Assembly (NCBI GenBank): GCA_047635375.1 | Contig: JBLIKP010000001.1 | Location: 1 to 64,000 of the forward strand | Direction of reading: 5' to 3' | Source of the DNA: JBLIKP01 sp047635375 | GTDB lineage: Bacteria > Bacteroidota > Bacteroidia > Sphingobacteriales > Sphingobacteriaceae | DNA length: 64,000 bases | Shown: piece by piece, positions 54,389 to 63,109 of the stretch | Position numbering within the stretch: the stretch's first letter is position 1 | Layout: every line of letters starts with the position of its first letter | The notes under the pieces: generated by a model | What the model was told of the DNA's origin: nothing | Database searches by the model: none | The model's input: the letters and a program-made list of their open reading frames with translations, nothing else | Position numbers and translations under genes: made by a program

Positions 54389-55471
54389 CTAAGCTTTGTA
54401 AAATGGTGGCTTCGCAATAATTGCTTTTACTGGTTTGTTGCGGATATTGATAACAATTTCCGTTCCTTCTTTGTTATATTCTTTTGGAACATAACCCATT
54501 CCAACGGCCTTTTTCAGACTTGGAGATTGAGTTCCCGATGTAACTCTTCCAATTACTTCGCCTTCGATGTTTAAAATTTCATAGTCGTGACGAGGAATTC
54601 CTCGGTCAACCATTTCAAATCCTACAAGTCGGTTTTTAATTCCAGCTTCCTTTTCCTTTAATAAGTTGGCGCTGTTTGTGAATTCCTTAGTAAATTTCGT
54701 AATCCAGCCAAGGCCCGCTTCTAAGGGAGATGTTTTATCGTCGATGTCGTTTCCATATAAACAGAAACCCATTTCTAGTCTAAGTGTGTCACGTGCACCA
54801 AGTCCTATAGGCTGAATGTCAAATTCAGCACCAGCCTCAAAAATTTTAGTCCAGATTGTTTCCGCATCGTTATTGTCAAAATAAATTTCAAATCCGCCAG
54901 CTCCTGTGTAACCCGTTGCCGAAACTAAAACGTTTTCAACTCCAGCAAAAACTCCCTTTTCAAAGGTGTAATAACCCATGTCCGAAAGTTTAATGTCGGT
55001 TAAAGCCTCCAATGCTTGCGTGGCTTTTGGACCTTGAACAGCCAAAAGTGTTGTGCGGTCACTTATGTCAATCATTTCAACACCCTTGGTGTTGTGTTTT
55101 TTTATCCAATTCCAATCTTTCTCCATGTTGCTGGCATTAACCACCAACATGTATGTTTTTTCGTTAACACGGTATACAAGAAGATCGTCTACAATTCCAC
55201 CGTCTTCGTTTGGAAGGCAGCTGTATTGAACTTTTCCATTCACTAATTTTGAAGCATCATTACTTGTAACACGCTGAATTAAATCTAATGCATTTTCACC
55301 TTTAAGGATGAATTCGCCCATGTGGCTCACATCGAAAACACCAACACCCGTTCTTACCACTTGGTGCTCTTGGTTAATTCCTTCGTAAGAAACAGGCATG
55401 TTATATCCTGCAAATGGAACCATTTTGGCTCCTAGGACTATATGCTTATCGGTTAATGCTGTAGATTTCAT
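54389..55471 (-). CDS. gcvT: Aminomethyltransferase (T-protein) of the glycine cleavage system
   Basis: The ATG at 55471 (MKSTALTDKHIVLGAKMVPF) is the natural start; a frame extension of eight codons upstream is not supported. The 360-residue protein has GcvT motifs: GVFDVSHMGEFILKG, VQGPKATQALEAL, YTGAGGFEIYF near residue 190 and ARDTLRLEMGFCLYG near 225. It moves the methylene from aminomethyl-H-protein to tetrahydrofolate. gcvH and gcvP are not in the window. comB follows by 3 bases. Confidence 0.96.
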   Translation of the reverse strand: MKSTALTDKHIVLGAKMVPFAGYNMPVSYEGINQEHQVVRTGVGVFDVSHMGEFILKGENALDLIQRVTSNDASKLVNGKVQYSCLPNEDGGIVDDLLVYRVNEKTYMLVVNASNMEKDWNWIKKHNTKGVEMIDISDRTTLLAVQGPKATQALEALTDIKLSDMGYYTFEKGVFAGVENVLVSATGYTGAGGFEIYFDNNDAETIWTKIFEAGAEFDIQPIGLGARDTLRLEMGFCLYGNDIDDKTSPLEAGLGWITKFTKEFTNSANLLKEKEAGIKNRLVGFEMVDRGIPRHDYEILNIEGEVIGRVTSGTQSPSLKKAVGMGYVPKEYNKEGTEIVINIRNKPVKAIIAKPPFYKA

Positions 55472-55492
55472 AGTTTGATATCTTAAAAAGTA

Positions 55493-55527
55493 CAAAAATA
55501 GACAATTATTAAATGTTGTTCACCAAA
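55493..55527 (-). promoter_or_regulatory. Candidate promoter for gcvT-comB
   Basis: On the minus strand TTTG (55527-55524), then TATTTTTG (55500-55493), an exact -7 box, but the spacer is 23 bases instead of 19-21. The leader would be about 18 bases. Confidence 0.4.
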
Positions 55528-55609
55528 TTATATACCTAAAATTTAAAAGGAATGTTTAAATCCCTATATTGCAAGTTGAACATCTAATTTTTAATCATAA
55601 ATTATTTAA

Positions 55610-57691
55610 ATGAAAAGATTTTACACGCTTGCAATTGTCGCCCTGTTAACGAGCCCTGCAGTCTTTGGGCAAGGAATCGATGACGAATGCGCAACTACGG
55701 ATTATACCAATAGAATGATGCAGTCCGATCCGCAATTCGAGCTTAATCAGCAACAATTAGAAAGAGAAACACAGCAATATATTGCGAATATGAAAGTCGC
55801 TGAGCGTGATTCTCATCCAACAAAGGTGATTCCTATGGTTTTTCATATTCTTCATGATTATGGTGTTGAAAATATAAGCAAAGAACAGATTGAGGATCAA
55901 ATTGGACGCCTGAATGAAGATTTCAGGAAAATGGCCGATGATTATGCAAATATCCCCGATACTTTTCGTGGAGATCATGCAGATACAAAAATTGAATTCC
56001 GTCTTGCCCAATTAGATCCAAATGGAAATTGTACCGACGGGATAGTGCGCCAGCAATCGAATAAAACCGAAATGGATTATCCAGCTGAAAATGCTGCTTT
56101 AAAAGCAGAAAGCTACTGGCCAAGCAATATGTACGTTAACGTTTGGGTAGTGCGCAGTATTGGCGGGACAATCAATGGATATGCCCAATTCCCAGGTGGA
56201 AATAGTGCGACGGACGGTATTGTGTTGCGACATGGTGTTGTAGGTTCAATTGGAACTGGCGTCAGCTCAAACAATGGACGTACTTTAGCTCATGAACTAG
56301 GTCACCTATTTAACCTAAGACACGTATGGGGTGATGGTCCTTGCGGACAAGACGATTTTGTACAGGATACTCCTGAGTCTGACGCTCCAAATTATGGCTG
56401 CCCAATTGGTCATGAGTCGTGCGGTTCTTTGGATAACTTTTATGCACTTATGGATTATTCTGACGGTTCATGCAGAAAAATGTTTACGAACGGACAGTCA
56501 GATAGAATGCACGCTTCACTTGAATCAGGACGAAGTGGAAGAAATAATCTTTGGTCACCGGAAAATAGAATTGCAACAGGTATCAACGACGATTATGTTG
56601 CTGTAACCTGTAAGCCACGCGCCGATTTTTACCCGTCAAAAACAGTAGGTTGTGAAGGAAGTGAAATCCGTATTGATAATTATTCTTGGCAAGGTGACGC
56701 CGATTCAGTAAGATGGGTTGTTTATAACGACTCAGTAGAATATGTTTCTACGGAAACTGAGCCAACTATCCTTTTTGAAAACGCCGGAGTGTTTAACGTA
56801 AAACTTGTGGTTTCAAACTCAGCAGGATCTGATAGCATTGAACGTGAGAATCTAATATTAATTTATCCAGGCGAAGGTGAGAAATCTCCTATTGCTCAGG
56901 GCATGGAAGATGAGAATTTTCCGGATAATGGATGGAGTAACCTAAATCCTGATGAAAATCAAATGTTGGAAATTACCTACGACGCTGCCTATACTGGCGC
57001 AGCAAGTTTAAAGTGGAGCAACCCCAACGGTTCGGCAGCAGGTGATCAAGGAGTTTTAATGTCTCCGGTTATTGATCTTTCTAAATCAAATACGCCCGTG
57101 GTTACATTTAAAGTTGCCTACGCTCGTAGAAATGGAAATAGTGGTGACGCATTAAAAGTATTGATTTCTGATAACTGTGGAAAATCATGGAAGCAGCGTT
57201 TAAATAGAATTGGATCGTCGTTGGAAACAACTTCAGCAACGGTTTCAGGGAATTTTTTCCCAGATGAATCTGAATGGAATGAAATTGAAGTTAGCCTTGC
57301 ATCCGTAAATGGAGTTTCTAACGCTTTGATTCGTTTTGAATTTACCTCAGGCGGCGGAAATAATTTCTTTATTGATGATATCAATATCTTCGATAAAAAC
57401 CCGCCAACGGGAATAAATGATTTATCAAGCTTTGATTTTAATCTTATGCCAAACCCAACAGAAGGAAATGCGAAGATTAGATTCAATATGCCGGAAATGG
57501 GAGCTGTTAGCTTAAAGGTGTTTGATGTGCTTGGAAAAGAAATCTATTCAGCCTTGCCAGAAAGCTTTAATGCTGGTAGAAATGAAATGGAAATCAACAA
57601 AGAAAAAATGGGAATGAATGCAAAAGGAATTTATATAATTCAACTTTCTACGCCATTCGGAAATAAAACTAACCGTTTAGTGGTTAAATAA
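55610..57691 (+). CDS. Secreted M43-family metalloprotease with PKD-like domain and T9SS tail (paralog C)
   Basis: The 693-residue protein shares the domain order of the two copies at 39-44 kb: signal peptide (ending PAVFGQ), single-Cys propeptide (DECATTDY, Cys27), M43 zinc site HELGHLFNLRH (228-238) with Met-turn MDYSDGSCRKMF, a diverged PKD-like region (about 345-425), a jelly-roll-like domain (about 435-600) and a T9SS type A tail (LMPNPTEGNAKI ... GIYIIQLSTPFG). It lies on the opposite strand, 12 kb away, with its own terminator. It would be secreted and digest proteins outside the cell. Its PKD-like region has lost the WEWTFDN-type motif seen in copies A and B. Confidence 0.92.
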   Translation: MKRFYTLAIVALLTSPAVFGQGIDDECATTDYTNRMMQSDPQFELNQQQLERETQQYIANMKVAERDSHPTKVIPMVFHILHDYGVENISKEQIEDQIGRLNEDFRKMADDYANIPDTFRGDHADTKIEFRLAQLDPNGNCTDGIVRQQSNKTEMDYPAENAALKAESYWPSNMYVNVWVVRSIGGTINGYAQFPGGNSATDGIVLRHGVVGSIGTGVSSNNGRTLAHELGHLFNLRHVWGDGPCGQDDFVQDTPESDAPNYGCPIGHESCGSLDNFYALMDYSDGSCRKMFTNGQSDRMHASLESGRSGRNNLWSPENRIATGINDDYVAVTCKPRADFYPSKTVGCEGSEIRIDNYSWQGDADSVRWVVYNDSVEYVSTETEPTILFENAGVFNVKLVVSNSAGSDSIERENLILIYPGEGEKSPIAQGMEDENFPDNGWSNLNPDENQMLEITYDAAYTGAASLKWSNPNGSAAGDQGVLMSPVIDLSKSNTPVVTFKVAYARRNGNSGDALKVLISDNCGKSWKQRLNRIGSSLETTSATVSGNFFPDESEWNEIEVSLASVNGVSNALIRFEFTSGGGNNFFIDDINIFDKNPPTGINDLSSFDFNLMPNPTEGNAKIRFNMPEMGAVSLKVFDVLGKEIYSALPESFNAGRNEMEINKEKMGMNAKGIYIIQLSTPFGNKTNRLVVK

Positions 57692-57715
57692 GAACAGTCC
57701 CTTAAAACGAATTAG

Positions 57716-57744
57716 AGACCGACAGCCTTGTCGGTCTTTTTTTA
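57716..57744 (+). terminator. Terminator of M43 paralog C
   Basis: A 9-bp stem (AGACCGACA/TGTCGGTCT) with a 4-base loop is followed by a run of T. It lies 25 bases after the stop at 57691. Confidence 0.9.
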
Positions 57745-57747
57745 TGC

Positions 57748-59034
57748 CTAAATATTTAGGATATTCCTGATGGCTTTAGTTTTAAGGAGGGATTCTTCGT
57801 ATTCGCCTTCCGCGGAAGCGTCATGAGTTATCGCACCGCCGGCCATAAAAGACAAATACCCTGTTTCTTGGTTATAGAAAATTGAGCGGATAATCACATT
57901 GAAGTCAAAATCTCCAGAAGGACTCACATATCCCACACTTCCTGAAAAAAGACTGCGCCTTGAGCTTTCACTCTCATCAATAATTTCCATTGCCCGTACT
58001 TTAGGAGCACCGGTCATGCTCCCCATTGGGAAGGCCGATTTTAGTGCATTAACCCAAGTTTTGTCGGGTGAAATCTGGGCGCTAACCGTACTAATCATTT
58101 GATGTACTTGGGAAAACGAATAAATCCCCATTAACTCATCCACTGTAATAGTTCCTGCCTTGGAAACACGACTCAGGTCGTTTCGCACCAAATCTACAAT
58201 CATTACGTTTTCTGATTGCTCTTTGCGATTTGAGCGTAATAATGTTTTTGCAGCCTCGTCTTTTATAGGGTCTTTTTCTCTAGAAATAGTACCTTTAATT
58301 GGCTGAGAAATTAGTTTGTCCCCTAGTTTTCTTAAGAATCTTTCAGGGCTGGCACAGGCCAATTGACTATTGTTGTTTTTATAATATGCCGAAAACGGAG
58401 TAGGGCTAAATTCTGAAAGTTTATTGCTTAAGTAGGGCAGGTTTAATCCAGGAGATATGGCGTGAAATTCCTGACAAAAATTTACCTCGTAGATTTCACC
58501 CGTTCTAATGTATTCTTTTAGTTGAGCAAGAGTTTCTAAATATTGCTTTCGAGAAATCCGATTGGAAATTTTAATTTCCGGAAGAACAATATTTTTTGGG
58601 ATTTCAAGCCCTGTTATTTCGTTGAAAATTTTGTCGGCACGGGACTGGTCCCCGGAAATCTGAATTTCAACGTTGTTTCCAAAAATGAAAATTAAATGCT
58701 CTGGAACGAAGAAGCTAATTTCTGAAAAACCAGTGGGGTTATCCTTTTTAGAGGATAGATTTTCAGCTTGATTTTTCAAATCATAGCCAAGGTGGCCGAA
58801 AATCCAATCCTTTTGCTCCTTGTGGAAATTGAATAAATCATTGAAATAATCTTGAGAGGTAGGTTTGAAAACCGACATATTTCCAGCTGCAATTGCGCAA
58901 TTAAAACTGCTGTAATTATCTTTATGCCCTTGGGAATCCAACAATAGAAAATAATCCTCCTTTGCTCCCCAAATTTTTGCCTTGGCGATAAAGGTTTTAG
59001 TTTCTGAAAGTGTATATGTAAATTGATTCCGCAT
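57748..59034 (-). CDS. pabB: Aminodeoxychorismate synthase component I (PabB) / anthranilate synthase-like
   Basis: I start at the ATG at 59034 (MRNQFTYTLSETKTF); a longer frame reaching 59157 would overlap the divergent Nif3 gene. The 428-residue chorismate-binding enzyme has CASPERFLRKLGDK, QPIKGTISR (PIKGT, with Lys at the active-site position typical of PabB), and GSMTGAPKVRAMEIIDE. It makes 4-amino-4-deoxychorismate for folate, with a glutaminase partner not seen here. A stand-alone anthranilate synthase function is less likely, since no other trp gene is nearby. Its end is 3-4 bases past the paralog C terminator. Confidence 0.9.
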   Translation of the reverse strand: MRNQFTYTLSETKTFIAKAKIWGAKEDYFLLLDSQGHKDNYSSFNCAIAAGNMSVFKPTSQDYFNDLFNFHKEQKDWIFGHLGYDLKNQAENLSSKKDNPTGFSEISFFVPEHLIFIFGNNVEIQISGDQSRADKIFNEITGLEIPKNIVLPEIKISNRISRKQYLETLAQLKEYIRTGEIYEVNFCQEFHAISPGLNLPYLSNKLSEFSPTPFSAYYKNNNSQLACASPERFLRKLGDKLISQPIKGTISREKDPIKDEAAKTLLRSNRKEQSENVMIVDLVRNDLSRVSKAGTITVDELMGIYSFSQVHQMISTVSAQISPDKTWVNALKSAFPMGSMTGAPKVRAMEIIDESESSRRSLFSGSVGYVSPSGDFDFNVIIRSIFYNQETGYLSFMAGGAITHDASAEGEYEESLLKTKAIRNILNI

Positions 59035-59097
59035 GTTTGGCTTACGCCGACAAAAGTAAACAAGTTTTAAGAACTCCGACTGATAAAAATAATCAAC

Positions 59098-60195
59098 ATG
59101 ACACAGATAAAACAAGTAATAAGTTTCCTTGAAAAATGGGCGCCGCCTTCGCTTCAAGAAAGTTATGATAATTCTAGATTGATTGTTGGTGATGATTTTA
59201 AGGAGGTAACAAACGTTTTGGTGTCGTTAGATTGTACCGAAGAAATCATAGACGAAGCGCTCGCTAAAGGCGCTAACCTGGTGGTTTGCCATCATCCCAT
59301 CGTTTTTAAGGGATTAAAATCATTTACTGGGAAAACCTATGTTGAGCGCACTGTAATAAAAGCCATTCAAAATAATGTTGCCATTTATGCTATTCATACG
59401 AACCTCGATTCGGTTTTGGACGGGGTGTCCGGGAAAATCGCCGAAAAATTGGGCCTTGAAAACGTAAAGATATTAAGAAGCTCCCCTGGAAAGCTTAAAA
59501 AAATTGTTGTTTTTTCGCCTGAATCTTGTGCCAATGAAGTGCGTAGCGCAATGTTTGAAGCAGGAGCTGGTGCCATCGGCGATTATGAGGAGTGTAGCTT
59601 TAATTCCAAAGGTGATGGAACGTTTAAGGCTGGTGTTTTAGCGGATCCTTTTGTAGGGAATATCGGCGAAAGTCATATTGAACCTGAAATAAAAATCGAG
59701 TCGGTTTGCCCGGATTTTCTGGTCGGAAGAGTTATAGAGGCCGCGGTTAAAAAACACGCTTACGAGGAAGTAGCCTATGACGTTTTTTCCACAGACAATG
59801 TGCATTCGAAATACGGCTTGGGAGTTGTGGGAGACCTTAAAACGCCACTGGCAGGCGAAGACTTTCTAAGAATGACAAAAAAATCATTAGCAACGGAGTG
59901 TGTCAGGCATACGCAGATTCCGAGCAAGAAGATTGAAAAAGTAGCGGTTTGCGGGGGGGCAGGTGGATTCCTTTTGGACGACGCTAAAGCAGCTGGAGCC
60001 GATGTTTTGGTTACAGCCGACTTCAAATATCACGAGTTTTTTGACGCAAGGGATAGCGTCATGATTGCTGATGTTGGACACTTTGAAAGCGAGCAATTTA
60101 CAATTGATTTATTGCATGATAGAATTAGTGAAAAATTTAGTAACTTTGCGGTTCTAAAAACTGAAGTAAATACCAATCCAATAAACTATTTTTAG
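59098..60195 (+). CDS. Nif3-like dinuclear metal centre protein
   Basis: The 365-residue protein has the Nif3/YbgI metal motifs: VCHHPIVFKGLKSF near residue 65, AIHTNLDSVLDG near 100 and DVGHFESEQ near 327. Between them, about residues 130-235, sits the extra PII-like domain found in longer members such as Bacillus YqfO. It is often annotated as GTP cyclohydrolase 1 type 2, an activity that is not general to the family. The true role is unsettled. The zinc-ribbon gene follows by 5 bases, a pair often kept together in Bacteroidota. Confidence 0.9.
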   Translation: MTQIKQVISFLEKWAPPSLQESYDNSRLIVGDDFKEVTNVLVSLDCTEEIIDEALAKGANLVVCHHPIVFKGLKSFTGKTYVERTVIKAIQNNVAIYAIHTNLDSVLDGVSGKIAEKLGLENVKILRSSPGKLKKIVVFSPESCANEVRSAMFEAGAGAIGDYEECSFNSKGDGTFKAGVLADPFVGNIGESHIEPEIKIESVCPDFLVGRVIEAAVKKHAYEEVAYDVFSTDNVHSKYGLGVVGDLKTPLAGEDFLRMTKKSLATECVRHTQIPSKKIEKVAVCGGAGGFLLDDAKAAGADVLVTADFKYHEFFDARDSVMIADVGHFESEQFTIDLLHDRISEKFSNFAVLKTEVNTNPINYF

Positions 60196-60200
60196 TCCAC

Positions 60201-60950
60201 ATGGAATTAACCGTAGAACAAAAATTACAGGCCCTTTGGGATCTTCAATCGATTCACACTGAATTAGATTCAATTCGTAGTGTACGTGGTGAGCTGCCTA
60301 TGGAGGTGCGTGACCTGGAAGACGATATCGCTGGTCTTCAAACACGTATCGAAAAGCAAAAACAAGATATTGAAGATACTGATCGCGACATCGCCGATAA
60401 AAAAGTATTCATCAAAGACTGTTTAGCTTTAATCAAAAAGTACGAAGAGCAACAAATGAAGGTTAAAAATAGCCGTGAATTTGATGCAATCAATAAAGAA
60501 ATGGAGCTTCAAAACCTTGAAGCGAAAGTTGCTGAGAAGAAAATCCGTGAGATGGAAGCAACTATCGTGGGTAAAAAGGAAGCTTTAGAAGTAGCAGTGG
60601 TAGACCACGACGAACGTAAAAAAGATCTAGAGCACAAAAAAGGTGAATTAGAAACTATCGTTGCTGAAACTGAAAAAGAAGAGAAAAAACTTCTAGCTGA
60701 AGCTGACAAATCTTGCAAAAACATTGAAGAAAGATTATTAAACGCTTACACTAGACTTAGAGAAGGTTCTAAGAATGGTTTAGGAGTTGTAACTATCGCG
60801 CGTGATAGTTGTGCAGGTTGTTTCAACAAGATTCCACCACAGCGCCAAGCCGACATCCGTCAGCGTAAAAAGATTATCGTTTGTGAGCATTGCGGACGTA
60901 TCCTTGTTGATGAGATTTACGCTGGAACGGCTGAGGAGGTTGAAGACTAA
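60201..60950 (+). CDS. Coiled-coil zinc-ribbon protein (CT398-like, C4-type)
   Basis: The 249-residue protein has a long coiled coil (about residues 20-180, rich in Glu/Lys) and a C-terminal four-Cys zinc ribbon: CAGCF near residue 203 and CEHCGRIL near 231. It resembles Chlamydia CT398 and similar family members, which have been linked to sigma-54 or type III secretion in that group, but in Bacteroidota the role is unknown. It starts 5 bases after the Nif3-like gene and ends at a strong terminator, so the two form an operon. Confidence 0.88.
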   Translation: MELTVEQKLQALWDLQSIHTELDSIRSVRGELPMEVRDLEDDIAGLQTRIEKQKQDIEDTDRDIADKKVFIKDCLALIKKYEEQQMKVKNSREFDAINKEMELQNLEAKVAEKKIREMEATIVGKKEALEVAVVDHDERKKDLEHKKGELETIVAETEKEEKKLLAEADKSCKNIEERLLNAYTRLREGSKNGLGVVTIARDSCAGCFNKIPPQRQADIRQRKKIIVCEHCGRILVDEIYAGTAEEVED

Positions 60951-60970
60951 TCACACTCATAAAATATTCA

Positions 60971-61006
60971 AACCCTCGAAATTTTTTTTTCGAGGGTTTT
61001 TTTTTG
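60971..61006 (+). terminator. Terminator of the Nif3/zinc-ribbon operon
   Basis: The stem AACCCTCGAAA/TTTCGAGGGTT is followed by a run of nine or more T, 20 bases past the stop at 60950. Confidence 0.85.
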
Positions 61007-61038
61007 CCCTTTTTCAGATTAGATTTTAATTATATTTG
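61003..61038 (+). promoter_or_regulatory. Candidate promoter for the TPR-like protein gene
   Basis: An exact -7 box TATATTTG (61031-61038) lies 6 bases before the ATG at 61045. A TTTG at 61003-61006 is 24 bases upstream, slightly too far, and sits in the T-run of the preceding terminator. Confidence 0.4.
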
Positions 61039-61044
61039 CCCTTA

Positions 61045-62523
61045 ATGAAGCGCTATATTCTTTCCTTATTATTTGTTTCTCTTACATCTGTTCTTCAAGC
61101 TGGAGCCACATGGTCAGCAGGTTGTCAGCAGGTTTATGATGATATATTTAATCTGAAATTCTCCTCGGCGCAGTCTCAAATCGCGGTGTTAATGGGGAAA
61201 GAAACGGAGAACTTAATGGTCCCCTATCTTTCTCATTATCTCGATTTCCTCGAAGTAATTCTAGGAGAAGATCCTGATTTGCTTTTAGAAGTGGAAAGGA
61301 AACGTGAGAATCTCCTAGCCCTATTAAGTAAAGACGAAAACCCAAATTCATTATCTCGATTCTTGGAAGGAGAGGTTAATCTGCAATGGGCCATGCTTCA
61401 GCTTAATATGGCCAATTACCTTTCAGGGGCATTAAATGCCCGCCGAGCATTTAAGATTTACAATGAACTTTATGCTGTTGATCCTGATTTCCTCCCGCTT
61501 AAAAAAAGTAGAGGATTACTTTTAACAGCATTGGGTGGTTTGCCGGATGATCTTCAGTGGGTTGTAAATCTCACAGGTATGAAAGGAGATGTCAATCAAG
61601 GTTTTTTAATGGTTGAGGAATTTATCCGTGAAAGCGAAAATACTCCTTACTCCCTTTGGAATAACGAAGCTATCTTTTTCGATGTGTTGTTGAATTTCAA
61701 TTTTACGGATAAGCAAATTGCCTTCGACAAAGCCATGAAGCATACTGAAAGTCTTCCCGCTTCCCATCTCTGCCGGATTTTTATCCGTGGACTTATTGGG
61801 ATGAAATCCGGGAATGTCGAAGAAGCCTTAAAGGCAATCCTATATAGACCTAAGGGAAAAGAGTATTTCCCCTTTCCTCATCTTGATTATTTAGCGGGGT
61901 TAGGGATGCTTTACGCAGACGACCCTAGGTGTCCTGATTATCTAATGACCTTTTTGAATAACACTTCTGGTCCCAACAGAGTTAAAGATGCATACTTGCA
62001 TCTAGGTTATTTTTACTACCTGAATGGTAATCTTGAAAAATACCAGAAAGCGATTAATAATTGTCTGCAAAGAGGTGATGATAAAATTGACAGGGATAAG
62101 CAGGCTATGCTTGAGGCAACCTTGCCATTGCCTGATAAAAAACTGTTAAAAGCACGGTTTTTATTCGATGGAGGTTATTATGATCGCGCTATTGCCGAAA
62201 TCCCTGAAAATCTTGGGGTAAAATTTTCTGGGAATCAATTTACAGAATTTAACTACCGCCGTGGCCGAATTTTCCAACGAATGGATAATAAGCCAGAAGC
62301 GATTAAAGCCTATGTAATTGCGCAACAACAGCCAAACCCTGACGGACTATATTTTCAAGGAACCGCAGCCTTGGAATTAGGGCGCATATTTGAGAGCCTG
62401 GGTAATAAAAAACTTTCAAGCTTTTATTACAGCAAGTGCTTGTCCTTTTTAGGATTTCAATACGAAAGAGGAATAAAAAGCAAGGCCCGTGCAGGCCTTG
62501 ATAGAATTGAAAAAATAAATTAA
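61045..62523 (+). CDS. Exported TPR-like helical repeat protein, unknown
   Basis: I start at ATG 61045 (MKRYILSLLFVSLTSVLQAG, a signal peptide); a TTG three codons upstream is in frame but lies inside the -7 box. The 492-residue protein is mostly helical, with tetratricopeptide-like units seen around residues 105-140 (LNARRAFKIYNELYAVDPDF), 320-345 (YLHLGYFYYLNGNLEKYQKA) and 405-430 (YRRGRIFQRMDNKPEAIKAY). No enzyme domain is recognised. It is probably a periplasmic or outer-membrane scaffold. It converges with dcd, overlapping by 4 bases. Confidence 0.82.
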   Translation: MKRYILSLLFVSLTSVLQAGATWSAGCQQVYDDIFNLKFSSAQSQIAVLMGKETENLMVPYLSHYLDFLEVILGEDPDLLLEVERKRENLLALLSKDENPNSLSRFLEGEVNLQWAMLQLNMANYLSGALNARRAFKIYNELYAVDPDFLPLKKSRGLLLTALGGLPDDLQWVVNLTGMKGDVNQGFLMVEEFIRESENTPYSLWNNEAIFFDVLLNFNFTDKQIAFDKAMKHTESLPASHLCRIFIRGLIGMKSGNVEEALKAILYRPKGKEYFPFPHLDYLAGLGMLYADDPRCPDYLMTFLNNTSGPNRVKDAYLHLGYFYYLNGNLEKYQKAINNCLQRGDDKIDRDKQAMLEATLPLPDKKLLKARFLFDGGYYDRAIAEIPENLGVKFSGNQFTEFNYRRGRIFQRMDNKPEAIKAYVIAQQQPNPDGLYFQGTAALELGRIFESLGNKKLSSFYYSKCLSFLGFQYERGIKSKARAGLDRIEKIN

Positions 62524-63056
62524 AATTTATTCTTCCACATCATGCTTTCAACAGGCTTAGTAGTGCGCGTGTTGTATTTTGCATTCGCCTTCTTGTTGTA
62601 CATGGTTTTAATATCACCCTTAACAACAAAATAGATTAACTGACCAATGGGCATACCGGCATAAATACGCACGGGCTGTGCACAGCTTATTTCCAATGTC
62701 CATGTATTGCAAAATCCTACGTCACCCTTTCCGGCGGTTGCGTGGATATCAATACCCAATCTACCGGTGCTAGATTTCCCTTCTAGGAAAGGAATATGGC
62801 GGTGAGTTTCGGTGTATTCTTCAGTAACACCTAGGTAAAGCGTGTTTGGCTGAAGTACAAAACCTTCTTCAGGAATTTCGAAATGCTCAACCTTGTTGTG
62901 CTTTTTGGCGTCTAATACTCTATCGTTGTAAACGGCTAAGTATTTACCTAAATGAACGTCGTACGAGTTCGTACCTAAATCGTCTTCGTTATACGGCTCA
63001 ATAACTATAGAACCATCTTTTATTTCTTGAAGTATTTCTTTATCCGAAAGAATCAT
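62520..63056 (-). CDS. dcd: dCTP deaminase
   Basis: ATG at 63056 (MILSDKEILQEIKDGSIVIEP) is the usual Dcd N-terminus; a TTG three codons upstream is less likely. The 178-residue trimeric dUTPase-fold protein has GKSSTGRLGIDIHATAGKG and DVGFCNTWTLEI around the active site. It deaminates dCTP to dUTP, the precursor of dTTP. Length is close to that of E. coli Dcd. It is divergent from the phosphopantetheinyl transferase gene, with 53 bases between the two. Confidence 0.95.
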   Translation of the reverse strand: MILSDKEILQEIKDGSIVIEPYNEDDLGTNSYDVHLGKYLAVYNDRVLDAKKHNKVEHFEIPEEGFVLQPNTLYLGVTEEYTETHRHIPFLEGKSSTGRLGIDIHATAGKGDVGFCNTWTLEISCAQPVRIYAGMPIGQLIYFVVKGDIKTMYNKKANAKYNTRTTKPVESMMWKNKF

Positions 63057-63109
63057 AGGGGGCAAAAATTTTGGCTAAATTAGCAATTCATTTTTAAGAT
63101 AAGTAGCAC

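Noticed and set aside
59051..59058. TACTTTTG box upstream of pabB (minus strand)
   Set aside because: Exact -7 match but no -33 element at 19-22 bases; not listed as a promoter.
59035..59157. Longer N-terminus for pabB reaching 59157
   Set aside because: Would overlap the divergent Nif3-like gene and adds an unlikely basic, aromatic stretch; the ATG at 59034 fits family starts.
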